From NCBI RefSeq assembly GCF_003255815.1, contig NC_037673.1, positions 159,693,745 through 159,757,744 on the forward strand: a stretch of DNA of 64,000 nt, given 5' to 3'. Under the pieces are notes generated by a model, which saw only the letters and a program-made list of their open reading frames with translations, was not told the origin of the DNA and did not search any database. This document shows positions 46,916-57,493 of this stretch, one piece after another. The translations under genes and the position numbers were made by a program. Numbering within the stretch: the first letter of the stretch is position 1; every line of letters starts with the position of its first letter. The DNA comes from Theropithecus gelada (taxonomy: Eukaryota; Chordata; Mammalia; Primates; Cercopithecidae).

Positions 46916-47281
46916 CTAGTCTTGGGAACTTGCCTACTCCATTTGAGTGGAAGCGTGGCCTGATCACCCACGACGTGCCTTTATCAGCACTTTGATTTGG
47001 TTTTGGTTTTGGTTCTGACTTGGTTTGAATTGCTTGACGGGACTGGTCTTGGGAACTTGCCCACCCCATTTGAGTGGAAGTGTGGCCTGATCACCCAAAG
47101 CGTGCCTTTATTGGCACTTTGGTTTGGTTTTGGTTTTGACTTGGTTTAAATTGCTTAACAGGACTGGTCTTGGGAACCTGCCTACTCCATTTGAGTGGAA
47201 GCGTGGGCTGATCACCCACAGTGTGCCTGTACCAGCACTTTGGTTTTTGTCTTGACTTGGATTGCTTGATACTTTGGTTTT
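46914..47281 (+). repeat. Three tandem repeats in the proviral leader
   Basis: Copies start at 46914, 47041 and 47162 with GACT(A/G)GTCTTGGGAAC. Each carries CATTTGAGTGGAAG and TGATCACCCA, and ends in a GGTTTTGGTTTTG-rich segment. Period 127 and 121 bases, followed by a further GGTTTTGG-rich partial unit to about 47340. Copies are roughly 85-90 per cent alike by eye. The position corresponds to the packaging/leader region of gammaretroviruses. Confidence 0.93.
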
Positions 47282-47433
47282 GGTTTTGACCTGGCTTAGA
47301 TTTCTTGATACTGTGATTTTGGTTTTGATTCTGGTTTGGCATAAACTGTAAAAGTGCGTGTGTGCCCTTTTTACCCGTTCTTTGTTTTGTGGTGTGTGTG
47401 TGGTGTGAGCGTGGTGTTTTGTCTCGAGGAAAC

Positions 47434-49023
47434 ATGGGTCAGGCACAAAGTAAGCCCACCCCACTAGGAACTATGTTGAAAACTTTCAAAAATGGATTTA
47501 AGGGAGACTATGGAGCCACCATGACACCAGAAAAACTTAGAACTTTGTGTGAGATAGACTGGCCAGCATTAGAGGTGGGTTGGCCATTAGAAGGAAGCCT
47601 GGACAGGTCCCTTGTCTCGAAGGTATGGCACAGGGTAACCTGTAAGTTAGGGTAACCAGATCAGTTCCCATATATAGATTCTTGGTTACAGCTAGTTTTG
47701 GACCCCCAACACTGGTTAAGAGGACAGGCAGCAGCAGTACTAGTAGCAAAGGGACAGTTAGTTAAGGAAGGTCCTTGCTCCAACCACCGAGGGAAGTCGG
47801 CACCAAAAGTCCTGTCTGACCCAACACCAGAAGAATCATGGCAGGAACTGGTACCAGCAATACCCCCTCCTTATCGGGAGGAAGGGCTCCTTACCCCTGA
47901 GCCCACAGCACCTCACCTCCACCAGATGACCACACCCCTAGACCACCCAGAGTAGACAAGAGCGGAGGTGAAGCCGCAGGAGAAATTCCTCCCTTGGCAG
48001 CTCGCTTATGGCCCATGATTGGAATCCAAATGCCCCTGAGACAGCAGCAATATACTGGGGTAGATGAGGATGGACACATGGTGGGAAGGCGTGCCTTTGT
48101 GTATCACCCTTTCACTTTTGCTGACCTCCTCAATTGGAAAAATAATACTCCATCTTACACTGAAAAGCCTCAAGCTTTAATTGACTTGCTCCAAACTATC
48201 ATACAGACTCATAATCCTACTTGGGCTGATTGCCACCAGCTGCTCATGTACTCTTTAATACAGATGAAAGGCGAAGTGTGCTCCAGGTGGTGGCTAAGTG
48301 GCTAGAGGAGCACATCTCAGCCAATTACCAAAACCCCCAAGAATATATAAGAATTCAAACTGCCAGGAACAGACCCCCAATGGGACCCGAACGAGGGACC
48401 AGACATGGAGAGGCTAAGATGGTACCGTGAGGCATTAATAGAAGGTCTAAAGAAAGGGACTCAAAAGGCTACAAATATAAATAAGGTCTCTGAGGTCATC
48501 CAAGGAAAAGAGGAGAATCCAGCGTAATTCTATGAAAGACTGTGTGAGGCTTACCGTATGTACACTCCTTTTGATCCAGATAGCCCTGAAAATCAGCACA
48601 TGATTAACATGGCCTTAGTCAAAGCGCAGAAGATATCAGGAGAAAACTGCAGAAACAGGCTGGGTTTGCGGGTATGAATCACAGTTACTGGAAATAGCCA
48701 ATCAAGTGTTTGTGAATAGAGATGCAACAAGCTGCAGAGAAAGCCATAAGGAAGGCGAACACCAGGCTAGGCGAAATGCCGACTTACTGGCTGCGGCCAT
48801 TAAGGGAATTCCCCCGAAAGGCGAGGGAAAGAGGGGTTCAGGGAAGAATACCCAGTCTAATTGCTCATGCTTGCAACGTAACCAGTGCACCTATTGTAAG
48901 GAAATAGGACATTGGAAAGATAAGTGTCCTCAACTGAAGGAAAAGCAAGGTGGTTCGGAACAAAAGACCTCAGACAAAGACGAGGGAGCTTTGTTCAATC
49001 TGGTTGAAGGCCTATTGGACTGA
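47434..49023 (+). pseudogene. gag: gag, broken (matrix, capsid, nucleocapsid)
   Basis: Gag would form the virus core. The ATG at 47434 is followed by Gly, giving a myristoylation-type MGQAQS start. The matrix frame is cut by TAA at 47653-47655, resumes in the same frame and stops at 47953. A frame change before 47994 and another near 48250 break the capsid part, which still shows 'WADCHQLL'. A stop near 48525 follows. The C-terminal frame, 48706-49023, holds one zinc knuckle at 48886-48927 (C-x2-C-x4-H-x4-C), as in gammaretroviruses. It ends in TGA at 49021-49023, in frame with the protease. No full protein can be made. Confidence 0.93.
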
Positions 49024-52000
49024 AGGGGACCGGGCTCAAGTGCCCTCAAGGAGCCCACGGTCAGGATTACAACGGAGGGCAAGGACATTAAGCTTTTGGT
49101 CGATACTGGTGCTGAACATTCAGTAGTGACCACCCTGGTCGCCCCCTTATCCAAGAAAACCATTGATATAATTGGAGCAACAGGAGTTTCCACTAAGCAG
49201 GCTTTCTGTCTACCACGGACCTGCCTGGTGGGGGGACATGAGATAGTTCACCAGTTCTTGTACATGCCTGGCTGCCCCTTGCCCTTGCTGGGAAGAGACT
49301 TGCTTAGCAAGCTGAGAGCCACCATCTCCTTTACAAAACAGGGCTCTTTACAGCTCAAGTTACCAGGAAAAGGAATTATCATGGCCCTTATGGTCCCCTA
49401 GGAAGAAGAATGGAGACTTTTTCTAACCGAGCCAGGCCAAGAGATAAAACCAGCTCTAGCTAAGCAATGGCCCGAGTATGGGCAGAGGAAATTCCTCCAG
49501 GACTGGCGGTCAACCAAGCCCCTGTACTCACAGAAGTTAAGCCTGGGGCCCAACCATTTAGACCAAAGTAGTATCCGGTTCCCAGAGGAGCTCTCGAAGG
49601 AATCCAGGTTCATCTCAGGCACTTGGGAGCCTATGGAATCATAGTTCCTTGCCAGTCTCCATGGAACACCCCCCTCCTGCCTGTCCCTAAGCCAGGGACC
49701 AAGGACTACTGACCAGTACAGGATTTGCACTTGGTCAACCAAGCCACAGTGACTCTGCACCCAACAGTTCCTAACCCTTACACATTGTTAGGGCTGCTGC
49801 CGCTGAGGACAGCTGGTTTACCTGTCTGGACCTAAAAGATGCTTCTTTAGCATCAGAATAGCTCCTGAGAGCCAGAAGCTGTTTGCCTTTCAGTGGGAAG
49901 ATCCAGAGTCAGGTGTCACCACTCAGTACACTGGGACCTGGCTTCCCCAAGGGTTCAAGAACTCCACTACTATCTTTGGGGAGGCCCTGGCTCAAGACCT
50001 GCAAAAGTTTCCTGCTAAATACCTAGGCTGCGTCTTGCTCCTGTATGTGGACGACCTTCTGCTGGGACACTCCACAGCAGTCGGGTGCGCAAAAGGGACG
50101 GATGCTCTGCTTCGGCACCTGGAGGACTGTGGGTATAAGGTGTCCAAGAATAAAGCTCAGATCTGCAGACAGTAGGTACGCTACCTGGGATTCACTATTC
50201 AGAAAGGGGAATGCAGCCTGGGGTCAGAAAGAAAGCAGGTCATCTGCAGCCTATCGGAACCTAAAACCAGAAGGCAAGTAAGAAAATTCCTAGGAGCTGT
50301 GGGGTTTTGCAGATGATGGATTCCAAACTTTGCAGTACTAGCCAAACCTTTGTACAGGGTTACAAAGGGGGGTGACCGGGAGCCTTTTGAATGGGGCCTC
50401 TACAACAGCAAGCCTTTTGTAAGTTAAAGGAAAAACTTATGTTGGCCCCACCCTAGGACTACCAGATTTGACAAAGCCCTTTACACTCTATGTGCCAGAA
50501 AGAGAAAAAATGGCAGTTGAAGTTTTAACCCAGACTGTGGGGCCCTGGCCAAGGCCAGTGGCCTATCTCTCAAAACAACTAGATGGGGTTTCCAAAGGCT
50601 GACCACCATGTCTAAAGGCCCTGGCAGCAACAGCCCTGTTAGCACAAGAAGTAAATAAACTAACCCTTGGGCAAAACCTAAATGTAAAGGCCCCCCATGC
50701 TGTGATAACTTTGATGAATACCAAAGGACATCATTGGCTAACAAATGCTAGATTAACCAAGTACCAAAGTTTGCTATGTGAACATCCCCACATAACCACT
50801 GAAGTCTATAACACCCTAAATCCTGCCACCCTGCTCCCAGTATGAGATAGCCCGGTCAAGCATAACTGTGTAGAGGTGTTGGACTCAGTCTATTCTAGCA
50901 GACCTGACCTTTGGGACCAGCCATGGGCATCAGTAGACTGGGAGTTACACGTGGACGAGAGCAGCTTCGTTAACCCACAAAGAGAAAGATGTGCAGAATA
51001 TGCAGTGGTAACTTTGGATGCTGTCATTGAAGCCAAACCTCTCACAGGGCACTTCAGCCCAGAAGGCTGAGCTCATTGCTTTAACTCGGGCTCTAGAACT
51101 CAGTGAAAGTAAGACTGTAAACATCTACACTAACTCTCAATAAGCCTTTCTAACCCTCCAAGCGCATGGAGCATTATATAAGGAAAAGGGTCTGTTAAAC
51201 TCTGGGGAAAAGGACATAAAATATCAACAAGAAATTCTACAATTGTTAGAGACAGTGTGGAAACCTCAGAGGGTGGCAGTCATGCACTGCAAGGGACACC
51301 AGCGAACCTCCACCTCAGTGGCCTTAGGAAAGTCTCAAGCTGATTCAGAAGCTCAAAAAGCAGCATCTGCCCCTTAACAGGCATCAGTAGTAGCCCCCTT
51401 ACTCCCTCAAACACCTGACCTGGTACCTACCTATTCTAAAGAAGCAAAAAACTTCTTCCACACAAAAAGGGGGCAAGTAATAAGAGGAGGATGGATCAGA
51501 CTGCCAGATGGGAGGGTAGCTGTGCCGTTGCTAGGAGCCACAATCGTATTGGCCGTGCACGAAACCACTCATCTAGGTCAAGAGTCACCTGAAAAGCTGT
51601 TAGGCCAGTACTTCTACGTCTCACACTTGCCAGCCCTTGCCAAAGCCGTAGCACAACAGTGCGTTACTTGCCGACAGCACAATGCGAGGCAAGGCCCCAC
51701 TGTTCCACCCGGCATATAAGCTTATGGAGTGACTCCTTTTGAGGATCTTCAGGTGGATTTCACAGAAATGCCGAAATGTGGAGGTAACAAGTATTTGCTG
51801 GTTCTTGTGTGTACTTACTCTGGATGGGTGAAGGCTTATCCAACAAGAACTGAAAAGACTTCCAAGGTAACCGTGTGCTTCTCCGAGATGTTATTCCTAG
51901 GTTTGGACTGCCCTTACGAATCAGCTCAGATAACGGGCCGGTGTTTGTGGCTGACTTGGTACAGAAGACAGCAAAGTCATTAGGAATCACTTGGAAGCTA

Positions 52001-52555
52001 CATGCCGCCTACCGACCTCAGAGTTTCAGAAAGGTTGAGTGAATGAATCAGATTGTCAAAAATAGCTTAGAAAAAGTATGTCAGGAAACAGGATTAAAGG
52101 GGATACACACCCTTCCTATGGTATTGTTTAAAATTAGATGCACTTCTTCTAAGAAAACAGGATACTCCCCTTATGAAATACTGTATCATACACCCCCTCC
52201 GGTACTACAGGAGCTTCCAGGCACTCCCTGAGAGTTAGGTGAAATTGAATTACAGCAACAGCTACAGGCTTTAGGAAAAATTACACAAACAATCTCAATT
52301 TGGGTAGATGAGAGGTGTCCCATCAGGTTATTCTCCCCAGTTCACCCTTTCTCTCCAGGTGATCGCGTGTGGATCAAGGACTGGAACGTAGCCCCTTTGC
52401 GGCCACGGTGGAAAGGACCTCAGACCATCATCCTGACCACCCCCATGGCTGTAAAGGTAGAAGGAATCCCAGCCTGGATCCACCACAGCCATGTGAAACT
52501 GCAGCCGATGAAATCTGGGAGGCAAAACCGAGCCCGGACAACCCCTGCAAAGTGA
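49024..52555 (+). pseudogene. pol: pro-pol, broken (protease, RT, RNase H, integrase)
   Basis: Pol would mature the virion, copy RNA to DNA and integrate it. The protease keeps its DTGA site (49102-49113), in the gag frame after TGA, as in readthrough gammaretroviruses. A stop at 49399 follows. RT keeps YVDD at 50044-50055, then stops at 50173 and about 50315. RNase H shows VDESSF for the usual TDGSSF and Asn at 51132-51134 in YTNS where the family has Asp, next to a stop at 51141. Integrase keeps H-x3-H (51558-51572) and C-x2-C (51660-51671), and the three DDE acids (51756, 51929, 52037), split by a frameshift and a TGA at 52040. A GP(Q)-type end domain lies at about 52405. Several frame changes make it inactive. 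Confidence 0.93.
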
Positions 52556-52624
52556 CTCTGAGGAGGACGACAAGCCCTTCCCCAGGCACACCCGGAAGCT
52601 GACTGGTCTACGCATGGGCGAAGC

Positions 52625-54670
52625 ATGAGGAGAATCACCGTGGGACTCATTTTCCTTATAACTTGGACTTGTATAGTAAAAACTTCCACTGATTTTCCCC
52701 ACATGGAAGAGTGCTCTCAGTGTATACATTAGGTTACTCAGGTAGGGCAACAAGTGAAAACAATCTTTCTGTTCTGTAGTTACTATGGATGCCTAGGCAC
52801 TTTAAAAGGAACACGTTTATATAATGACACTCAGTACAAGGTATGTAGCCCATCCAACCGACCAGATGTATGTTATGACCCCTCTGAGCCTCCCATGTCC
52901 ACAGTTTTTGAAATAAGATTAAGGACTGAAGACTGGTGGGGACTCAAATGATACAAGGAAAGTATTAGCCAGAAGAAAAGGGGGTGCCCAAACACGTAAT
53001 CTTGAAATTTGATGCCTGTGCCGTCATTAATAGCAATAAGTTAGGAAAGGGATGTGGCTCTTTTAGTTAGGAAAAAGGCTTTATCACTGAAAATAAGTAC
53101 ATTTGTCATGAATTAGGACTGTGTGGAAATGAATGTGGATACTGGTCTTATATCATTTGGGTCACTTGGATAAAAAATGAAAAGGATCCAGTCCACCTTC
53201 AGAAAGAAAAAATGGCCCTTCCTGCACTAAGGGACAGTGTAACCCCTTAAAGCTAGTAATAACCAATCCCCTTGATCCATGCTGGAAAACAGGGGAGCAT
53301 GTGACCTTGGGAATCGATGGGGCCGGACTGGATCCTCGAGTAAATATCTTGGTTCGAAGAGAAGTTCACAAACGCTCTCCTGAGCCAGTGTTTCAAACTT
53401 TCTATGATGTACTAAATGTACCAGTACCAGAAATTCCAGGAAAAACAAGAAATTTGTTTTTGCAATTAGCCAAGCATGTAGCCCAGTCTCTCAATGTCAC
53501 TTCATGTTATGTATGTGGAGGAACTGTAATGAGAGATCAATGGCCATGGGAAACCCAAGAATTAGTACCTACAGACCCAGTTCCTGATGAATTCCCGGCT
53601 CAAAAGAATCACCCTGATAATTTCTGGGTCCTAAAACCCTCAGTTATTGAACAATATTGCATAGCTAGAGAAGGAAAAGAATTCACTCACCCCATAGGAC
53701 GACTTAGTTGTCTGGGACAGAAACTGTATAATGGTACCACAAAAACAGTCACTTGGTGGAGTTCAAATCAAACAGAGAGGAATCCATTTAGCAAATTCCC
53801 AAAGTTGCAAACCGTGTGGACCCACCCAGAGTACCAGGACTGGACAGTCCCGCTGGATTATATTGGATATGTAGGCATAGAGCTTATGCCAGATTACCTG
53901 ACCAGTGGGCAGGTAGTTGTGTTATTGGCACTATTAAACCATCTTTCTTCTTACTGTCCATAAAAACAGGCAAACTCCTGGGTTTCTCTGTCTATGCTTC
54001 CCATGAAAAGAGAAGCATAACTATAGGAAATTGGAAAGATGATGAATGGCCCCCTGAGAGAATCATACAATATTATGGGCCTGCTACTTGGGCACAAGAT
54101 GGCTTGTGGGGATACCGGACCCCCATTTACATGATCACCCGAATCATACGGTTACAAGCTGTCTTAGAAATAATCACTACTAAAACTGGTAGAGCCTTGA
54201 CTATTCTGGCCCAGCAAGAAACTCAGATAAGAAATGCTATCTATCAAAATAGATTGGCTTTCGACTACTTGCTAGCAGCTGAAGGAGGGGTCTGTGGGAA
54301 ATTTAACCTTACTAATTGCCATCTACAAATAGATGATCAAGGGCAAGTAGTTGAAGACATAGTTAGAGATATGACAAAACTGGCACACGTGCCCGTGCAA
54401 GTGAGGAATGGACTTGATCCTGGGGCCATGTTTGGAAAATGGTTCCCAGCACTAGGAGGATTTAAAACTCTTATAATAAGAGTTATAATAATAATAGGAA
54501 CCTGCCTACTACTCCCTTGTTTGCTACCTGTACTTCTACAAATGATAAAAAGCTTCATCACTACCTTAGTTCACCAAAATGCTTCAGCACAAGTGTACTA
54601 TATGAATCACTATCGATGTGTCTTGCAAGAAGACATGGGTAGTGAAAATGAAAGTGAGATCTCCCACTAA
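52625..54670 (+). pseudogene. env: env, broken but with long frames (SU and TM)
   Basis: Env would mediate entry. The ATG at 52625 precedes a hydrophobic signal-like stretch, then TAG at 52730-52732 and TGA at 52949-52951 in that frame. A different frame at 53301-53963 (220 codons) holds most of SU, with C-Y-V-C at 53505-53516. Near 53850 the frame changes again, back to that of the ATG, and stays open to 54670; this part holds the end of SU and all of TM. TM shows C-x7-C-H at 54293-54322, lacking the Cys pair usual in gammaretroviruses, and a hydrophobic anchor at about 54470-54545 with one Arg. I see no clear furin site. The apparent ATG at 53816 lies inside the gene and is not its real start. 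Confidence 0.92.
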
Positions 54671-54686
54671 TAAAATGAGTGAGAGT

Positions 54687-54701
54687 CTCAACAGGGGGGA
54701 A
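54687..54701 (+). promoter_or_regulatory. Polypurine tract
   Basis: AGGGGGGAA just before the 3' LTR, the site that primes plus-strand DNA synthesis. Seventeen bases separate the env stop from its start. Confidence 0.85.
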
Positions 54702-55158
54702 TAAGGGAGGAGACCACCCCTCATATCATCTTATGCCCAATTTCTGCCTCCAAAGAAAGAAGAAGTAAAAACTGAAAGGCAGAAATAAAATCCACAGGCA
54801 GACAGCCTGATGCCGCACCCTGGGCCTGGTAGTTAAAGATTGACCCCTGACCTAATCGGTTATGTTATCTATAGATTACAGACATTGTATAGAAATGCAC
54901 TGTGAAAATCCCTATCTTGTTTTGTTCCGATCTAATTACCGATGCATGCATCCCCCAGTCTCATACCCCCGCTTGCTCAATCACGACCCTCTCACACGCA
55001 CCCCTTTAGAGTTGTGAGCCCTTAAAAGGGACAGGAATTGCTCACTTGGGGGGCTCGGCTCTCGAAACAGGAGTCTTGCCAAAGCCCCCAGCCAAATAAA
55101 CCCCTTCCTTCTTTAACTCAGTGTCTGAGGAGTTTTGTCTGCAGCTCGTCCTGCTACA
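54702..55158 (+). mobile_element. 3' LTR (LTR2-like)
   Basis: 457 bases, TAAGGGAGG to CGTCCTGCTACA. TTAAAA at 55022-55027 and AATAAA at 55095-55100. It has a GAA insertion near 54760 and about forty substitutions relative to the 5' LTR by rough count. ATAT follows. Confidence 0.92.
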
Positions 55159-55448
55159 ATATGATATTAACATCTCTCCAATACTTGTTACTATTCCTCT
55201 CAACAAAGAGAGCAGGCAATCACATCCACTTTGAATTCAATAATATTGTTTTTATGAAATTTGCACTTACTTTTACAGTTACCATCTATTTATGGTGATA
55301 CTTATTTCCTCTTTATATACATATTGAACAAATAAAAGCTTCTATAAAATACAGTTAAGATTAGCCAATTTAATGGAAAAATTATTCAGTATGTGCAACT
55401 GAGTTAAATTTAGAAAACATATACCTAGGCTAGGAACCACTAATCATT

Positions 55449-55616
55449 TTCTTTTTTTCTTTCAGAGACAAAGCCCTGCTCTGTTTCCCAGTTTGCAGTG
55501 CAGTGGTGAGATCATAGCTCACAGCAACCTAGAACTCCTAGGCTTAAGGGATCCTTCTTCCTTAACCTTCTGACTAGTCAGGTAAGATTACAGGCCCTCA
55601 CCACCACACCCAGCAG

Positions 55617-55660
<44 letters not shown>

Positions 55661-55774
55661 AGATAGGGCCTTGCTATGTTGCCCAGGCTGATCTCAAATT
55701 TCTAGCCTCAAGCAATCCTTGTGCCTTGGTTTCCCAAAGCACAGGGATTACACACACAAACCACTATACCCAGC
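55449..55774 (-). mobile_element. AluJ, antisense, with GT repeat in the middle
   Basis: Diverged inverted Alu ('CTCTGTTTCCCAGTTTGCAG', 'GCTATGTTGCCCAGGCTG', 'ACTATACCCAGCC'). The A-rich linker region has become a (GT)19-like run at 55618-55655. Confidence 0.88.
55618..55655 (+). repeat. (GT)n microsatellite
   Basis: About 19 uninterrupted GT units inside the AluJ. Confidence 0.97.
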
Positions 55775-55989
55775 CAGCATTTTCTTAAAGAAATATTTAT
55801 ACATGTGCAAAAGAATGTTCAAATACGTTCACCACAGCATTGTTATAATACAGCAGTGGTCACCAACCTTTTTGGCACCAGGGACCAGTTTAATAGAAGA
55901 CATGCTTTTTTCATGGACTAGAGGTGGGAGATGGTTTTGGGATGATTCAAGCATAATACATTTATTGTGCACTTTATTTCTATTATTAG

Positions 55990-57493
55990 TGTGTTCGGAA
56001 TTGGTGGGTTCTTGGTCTCACTGACTTCAAGAATGAAGCAGTGGACCCTCGCGGTGAGTGTTACAGTTCTTAAAGACAGTGCATCCGGAGTTTATTCCTT
56101 CAGACATTTAGATGTGTCTGGAGCTTCTTCCTTCTGGTGGGTTCATAGTCTCGCTGTCTGGAGTGAAGCTGCAGACCTTCCTGGTGAGTGTTACAGCTCT
56201 TAAAGGCAGCACGTCTGGAGTTGTTCATTCTTCCCAGTGGGTTCGTGGTCTCCCTGGCTTCAGGAGTGAAGCTGCAGACCTTCATGGTGAGTGTTACATC
56301 TCATAAAGGCAGCGTGGACCCAAAGAGTGAGCAGCAGCAAGATTTACTGCAAAGAGCGAAAGAACAAAGCTTCCACGGTGTAGGATGGAGCAGGTTGACA
56401 CTGCTGGCTCCACAAGCCTACTTTTATTCCCTTATCTGGCCCCACCCACATCCTGCTGATTGGTCCACTTTACAGAGAGCTGATTGGTCCGTTTTGACAG
56501 AGTGCTGATTGGTGTGTTTACAATCCTTGAGCTAGACACAGAGGCACAGAGTGCTAGTTGTCCAAATCTCCACTAGGTTAGCCAGTTACAGAGTACCAAT
56601 TGGTGTATTCACAAACCCTGAGCTAGACACAGAGTGCTGATTGGTGCATTTACAATCCTTGAGCCAGACACAGAGTCACAGAGTGCTAGTCCTCCAAGTC
56701 TCCACTAGGTTACCTAGATACAGAGTACCAATTGGTATATTCACAAACCCTGAGCTAGACACAGAGTGCTGATTGGTGTATTTACAAACCCTGAGCTAGA
56801 CACAGAGTGCTGATTGGTGCACCTACGATCCTCCGGCTAGATATAAAAGTTCTCCAAGTCCCCATCCAGTTCAGGAGCCCAGCTGGCTTCACCCAGTGGA
56901 TCCTGCACCAGGGCTGCAGGCGGAGCTGCCCGCCAGTCCCAAGCCACGCCTGCACTCCTCAGCCCTTGGGCTGCCCATGGGACTGGGCGCCATGGAGCAG
57001 GGGGTGGCACCCATCAGGGAGGCTCAGGCCATGCAGGAGCCCATCACAGGGGGAGGAGCTCAGAAATGGAGGGCTGCAGGTCCCTGGCCCTGCGGGGGCG
57101 GGGGGGTGGACACAGCTAGGGCCCAGGGAGAATTTGAATGCAGCGCCAGCAGGCTGGCACTGCTAGGGGACCCTGCGCAACCTCCACAGCTGCTGGCCCA
57201 GGTGTTAAGCCCCTCACTGTGCGGGCCGGCCTCTCCCTGTGCAGGGCCCCCGAGCCTGCGCCAACGCCCACCGGAACTCACACCAGCCCACCAGCGCAGC
57301 CCCGGTTCCCACCCGCGCCTCTCCCTCCACACCTCCCCTCAAGGAGAGTGAGGAGGCTCCGACTTCACTCAGCTCAGAGAGGGGCTCCCACGGTGCCATG
57401 GCAGGCTGAAGGGCTCCTCGAGCACTGCCAAAGTGGAAGCCGAGGCCGGGGAGGCACTGAGAGTAAGGGCTGCTAGCACATTGTCACCTCTCG
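55990..57493 (-). mobile_element. LTR12 (HERV9) solo LTR, antisense
   Basis: About 1.5 kb. On the minus strand it starts near 57493 (CGAGAGGTGACAATGTGC; the family has TGAGAGG), passes a GC-rich U3 and an array of CCAAT-containing units, a TATA-like AATAAAAG at about 56421-56428, and ends CCAATTCCGAACACA at 55990. Flanked by TTAG at 55986-55989 and 57494-57497. The expected AATAAA is AGTAAA here (plus-strand TTTACT, 56343-56348). Such LTRs act as promoters in primates, which would give transcription toward lower coordinates; not shown here. No HERV9 internal DNA is present. Confidence 0.93.
56501..56764. repeat. 132-bp tandem duplication inside LTR12
   Basis: 56501-56632 and 56633-56764 have the same length and the same inner order: AGTGCTGATTGGTG, AATCCTTGAG, GTGCTAGT, TCTCCACTAGGTTA, AGAGTACCAATTGGT, CCCTGAGCTAGACAC. 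It doubles part of the CCAAT array. Confidence 0.93.

Larger units (their letters stand above)
46189..55158 (+). mobile_element. Gammaretrovirus-like provirus, HERV-E/LTR2 type
   Basis: About 8.97 kb with the order LTR, primer-binding site, leader, gag, pro-pol, env, polypurine tract, LTR. It is assigned to the HERV-E group on the tRNA-Glu-type primer site, LTR sequence and gag start. ATAT flanks it at 46185-46188 and 55159-55162. All genes carry several stops and frameshifts, so it cannot make virus. The LTRs, identical at insertion, now differ by very roughly 9 per cent by eye, so it is old. No large deletion is evident: every main domain is still found in order. A relative of this LTR stands alone at 61.1 kb. 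Confidence 0.93.

Noticed and set aside
46914..47340. CRISPR-like array
   Set aside because: Three long contiguous repeats without unique spacers in primate DNA are a viral leader duplication.
46848..47464. Antisense frames rich in Lys, Gln and Asn in the proviral leader
   Set aside because: They are the reverse of the GGTTTTGG-rich tandem repeats and appear in several overlapping frames for that reason.
53816..54670. 284-codon frame taken as an independent gene
   Set aside because: It is the C-terminal part of the broken env gene. The first codons are read from the wrong frame of SU, so the ATG is accidental.
56896..57351. A 151-codon frame in GC-rich DNA
   Set aside because: It lies wholly in the U3 of the antisense LTR12. 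High GC removes stop codons by chance, and the composition is not protein-like.
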